A stretch of DNA of 6,630 bases from positions 1 through 6,630 of the forward strand of contig CALGLM010000243.1 of NCBI GenBank assembly GCA_937930275.1, read 5' to 3'. A program made the translations under genes and the position numbers. Source of the stretch: an uncultured Ignavibacteria bacterium (GTDB lineage: Bacteria; Bacteroidota; Ignavibacteria; Ignavibacteriales; Melioribacteraceae). How positions within the stretch are numbered: the first letter of the stretch is position 1; every line of letters starts with the position of its first letter. This document shows positions 4,774 through 6,630 of this stretch, piece after piece. The notes under the pieces are model-generated. The model ran no database searches, had not been told where the DNA came from, and saw nothing but the letters and a program-made list of their open reading frames with translations.

Positions 4774-6630
4774 TGAATTTAAAAAAAATTTACAAATCAA
4801 AAAAGTTTTTTCTGTTTTTTAGCTCAATCTTAACTTTTGTGTTAATATGGTTGATTAAAATTTCGGGAATATTAAACTCAACAGAGCTTACTTTTATTGA
4901 TTTCCGTAATAATGTGACTGCCGGTAACGTAAAGCCGGATACAAATATAGTAATGGTTACAATTGATGACAACAGTCTGAAGTTTTTTGAGAACAATGCA
5001 GTAAGTTGGCCATTTCCGCGTGAGTTTTATGGTGAAGTAAATAATTTTTTAACTTATGCGGGTGCAAAGGCAATAATTTATGATATTCATTTTTCCGGCA
5101 AAGAAATTGAAAGAGTAGATGTTGATCCGGAAGTTAGCGAACAAAAATTTGCAGAATCAATTGAAAATAACGGAAATGTATATTTAATTGCCGGAGTTAT
5201 AAAAGATAAGAAATCAAACGTAACCGGAAATGAAATATTATCGCAATTTCTTCAAAACAATAAATTAAATCTTAACCTTAAAGACTACAACGAAGCCGAG
5301 GCTCCTTTAGTGGCTTTTCAAAAGGGGAGTGCCGGTTTAGGAATTGTAACTTTAATTACTGATTCGGATAATATTATAAGGCGAGTTCCTTTATTATTTA
5401 AATATAAGAACCAATTAATTCCGCAGATTTCATTTTTGGTTTATTCAAAAATTATTAATAAAAATTTTAAGGAAATAATAGCTACCGAAAATTTACCGAT
5501 TGATGAAGAAGGAAACTTATTAATTAAATGGTACGGAGGAGGAGGAGTTACCGGAAATGTTTTCAAATATTATCCGATTTCAGATTTGATAATTTCAGGT
5601 TATAGATTATCGGGAGGTGAAGAACCTGTAATTGATCCTAAAATCTTTAAAGATAAAATTGTAATAATAGGCGGAACGGCTCACGGGTTAGGGGACTTTA
5701 AATCAGTAGCCATTAATAGCAATGAACCATACCCCGGAATGGAGATTCATGCCACAGTAATAAGTAACTTATTAAATAAGCATTATATTTATAAAGCATC
5801 AGAATATATAAACTTATTAATAATTTTGTTAATATCTTTAATAATTCCTGCCATATTAATTTTTCTTAAAAAAATTTATTATTCGCTATCAGTATTTGCT
5901 TTATTTGCCGGATTAATAACTTATTTAAATATTTATATTTACGGTAAATATGGATACTATATCGATTTTATTTATCCCGAGTTGGCAATGATATTTGGGT
6001 TTTTGATTACTGCTGTTGTGCTATATGTAGTAGAAGGAAAACAGAAAAACGAGCTGCGAAAAACGTTTAATAGGTACATGAGTCCTTTAGTAATTGATGA
6101 AATATTGAAAAATCCTGATTCAATTGAGTTGGGCGGTAGAGAAATATTTGCTACAGTCTTTTTTAGCGATATAAAGGACTTTACAAATATTAGTGAAAGA
6201 TATTCGCCAACAGATTTAGTAATGCATTTAAATGAATATTTTAGCAATGCAAGCAGTATTATATTAGAGCATAGGGCTATGTTAGATAAATATATTGGAG
6301 ACGCAATAATGGCAGTATTTGGAGCTCCTATTTATCAGGAAAATCATGCAATAGCCGGATGCAGAGCTGCATTAAAAATTCAGAAGCAATTAGATATTTT
6401 ATATAGTAATTTAAAAAAAGATCAACCTGTTTTTATTACACGTATGGGGTTGAATTCCGGTAAAATGATTGTCGGAAATATCGGAACAACAAGTAGGTTA
6501 GATTATACGGCAATAGGTGATGCGGTTAATACGGCATCTCGTATGGAAGGATTAAATAAAATTTACGGTACACGAATAATAATTTCTGAATCCACATATG
6601 AACTTGTTAAAGAAGAATTTGAAACAAGAG
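4773..6630 (+). CDS. CHASE2-domain adenylate cyclase (class III), 3' partial
   Basis: The start ATG overlaps the previous stop as TAATG, so translation is probably coupled; no good Shine-Dalgarno is visible. The frame stays open to the window end (619 codons). One N-terminal membrane helix (about residues 12-30) precedes an extracytoplasmic CHASE2 sensor (about 37-340) with family marks ELTFIDFR (39-46), VTIDDNS (62-68), WPFPREFY (79-86) and GAKAIIYDIHF (97-107). Three membrane helices (about 346-366, 371-393, 400-421) and an FNRYMSP linker lead to the class III cyclase domain (from about 455). Both metal aspartates are present (D466 in FSDIKDF, D510 in YIGDA). K506 and D577 are the adenine-selecting pair, and N586 and R590 in VNTASR are the transition-state residues, so cAMP production is predicted. 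Only the end of the cyclase domain and any C-terminal extension are missing. The signal sensed by CHASE2 domains is generally unknown. Confidence 0.93.
   Translation, partial: MNLKKIYKSKKFFLFFSSILTFVLIWLIKISGILNSTELTFIDFRNNVTAGNVKPDTNIVMVTIDDNSLKFFENNAVSWPFPREFYGEVNNFLTYAGAKAIIYDIHFSGKEIERVDVDPEVSEQKFAESIENNGNVYLIAGVIKDKKSNVTGNEILSQFLQNNKLNLNLKDYNEAEAPLVAFQKGSAGLGIVTLITDSDNIIRRVPLLFKYKNQLIPQISFLVYSKIINKNFKEIIATENLPIDEEGNLLIKWYGGGGVTGNVFKYYPISDLIISGYRLSGGEEPVIDPKIFKDKIVIIGGTAHGLGDFKSVAINSNEPYPGMEIHATVISNLLNKHYIYKASEYINLLIILLISLIIPAILIFLKKIYYSLSVFALFAGLITYLNIYIYGKYGYYIDFIYPELAMIFGFLITAVVLYVVEGKQKNELRKTFNRYMSPLVIDEILKNPDSIELGGREIFATVFFSDIKDFTNISERYSPTDLVMHLNEYFSNASSIILEHRAMLDKYIGDAIMAVFGAPIYQENHAIAGCRAALKIQKQLDILYSNLKKDQPVFITRMGLNSGKMIVGNIGTTSRLDYTAIGDAVNTASRMEGLNKIYGTRIIISESTYELVKEEFETR

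Noticed and set aside
4790..4996. Minus-strand open frame of 68 codons near the cyclase start
   Set aside because: It lies opposite the first membrane helix and the conserved IDD region of the CHASE2 domain, with no family resemblance of its own.
5972..6247. Minus-strand open frame of 91 codons opposite the cyclase domain
   Set aside because: It lies wholly opposite the last membrane helix, linker and first metal-binding motif of the cyclase, which are clearly coding on the plus strand.

Overview
The window is AT-rich bacterial DNA, densely coding on both strands. Protein style points to the Bacteroidota/Chlorobiota (FCB) lineage: a long-insert two-cluster ferredoxin, a transglutaminase-fold secreted protein of a type I recall from Bacteroidota, and promoter elements resembling the Bacteroidota TAnnTTTG -7 box. 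Recognisable Shine-Dalgarno sequences precede several genes, which is unusual for core Bacteroidota and would fit an early-branching relative such as Ignavibacteria or Kapabacteria. The lineage is an inference; no marker gene is present.

Layout. (1) Bases 1-1154, plus strand: a tightly packed operon made of the 3' end of a TPM-domain membrane protein with a glycine-rich tail, a DUF309 protein whose start overlaps that tail, and a 2[4Fe-4S] ferredoxin. A strong hairpin plus T-run at 1176-1213 ends it. (2) Bases 1236-2129, minus strand: a ten-helix EamA/DMT-family transporter converging on that terminator. (3) Bases 2130-2263: a divergent intergenic region with candidate promoters on both strands and a perfect 17-base palindrome. 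(4) Bases 2267-6630, plus strand: three closely spaced genes encoding a secreted protein with two LPP20-like repeats, a secreted protein with a lysine/glutamate-rich linker and two transglutaminase-like units (only the second with an intact Cys-His-Asp triad), and a membrane CHASE2-adenylate cyclase cut off by the window end. The last two genes overlap by one base (TAATG).

How the genes may work together. The first operon has no obvious single pathway. The second reads as an envelope module: two exported proteins translated together with a transmembrane cyclase whose sensory domain faces the same compartment and whose catalytic domain carries all residues expected for making cAMP. A role in sensing the envelope or cell wall is a reasonable hypothesis from context, not shown by sequence.

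No tRNA, rRNA, CRISPR array, insertion sequence or phage gene was seen, and no stretch longer than 300 bases lacks a gene.
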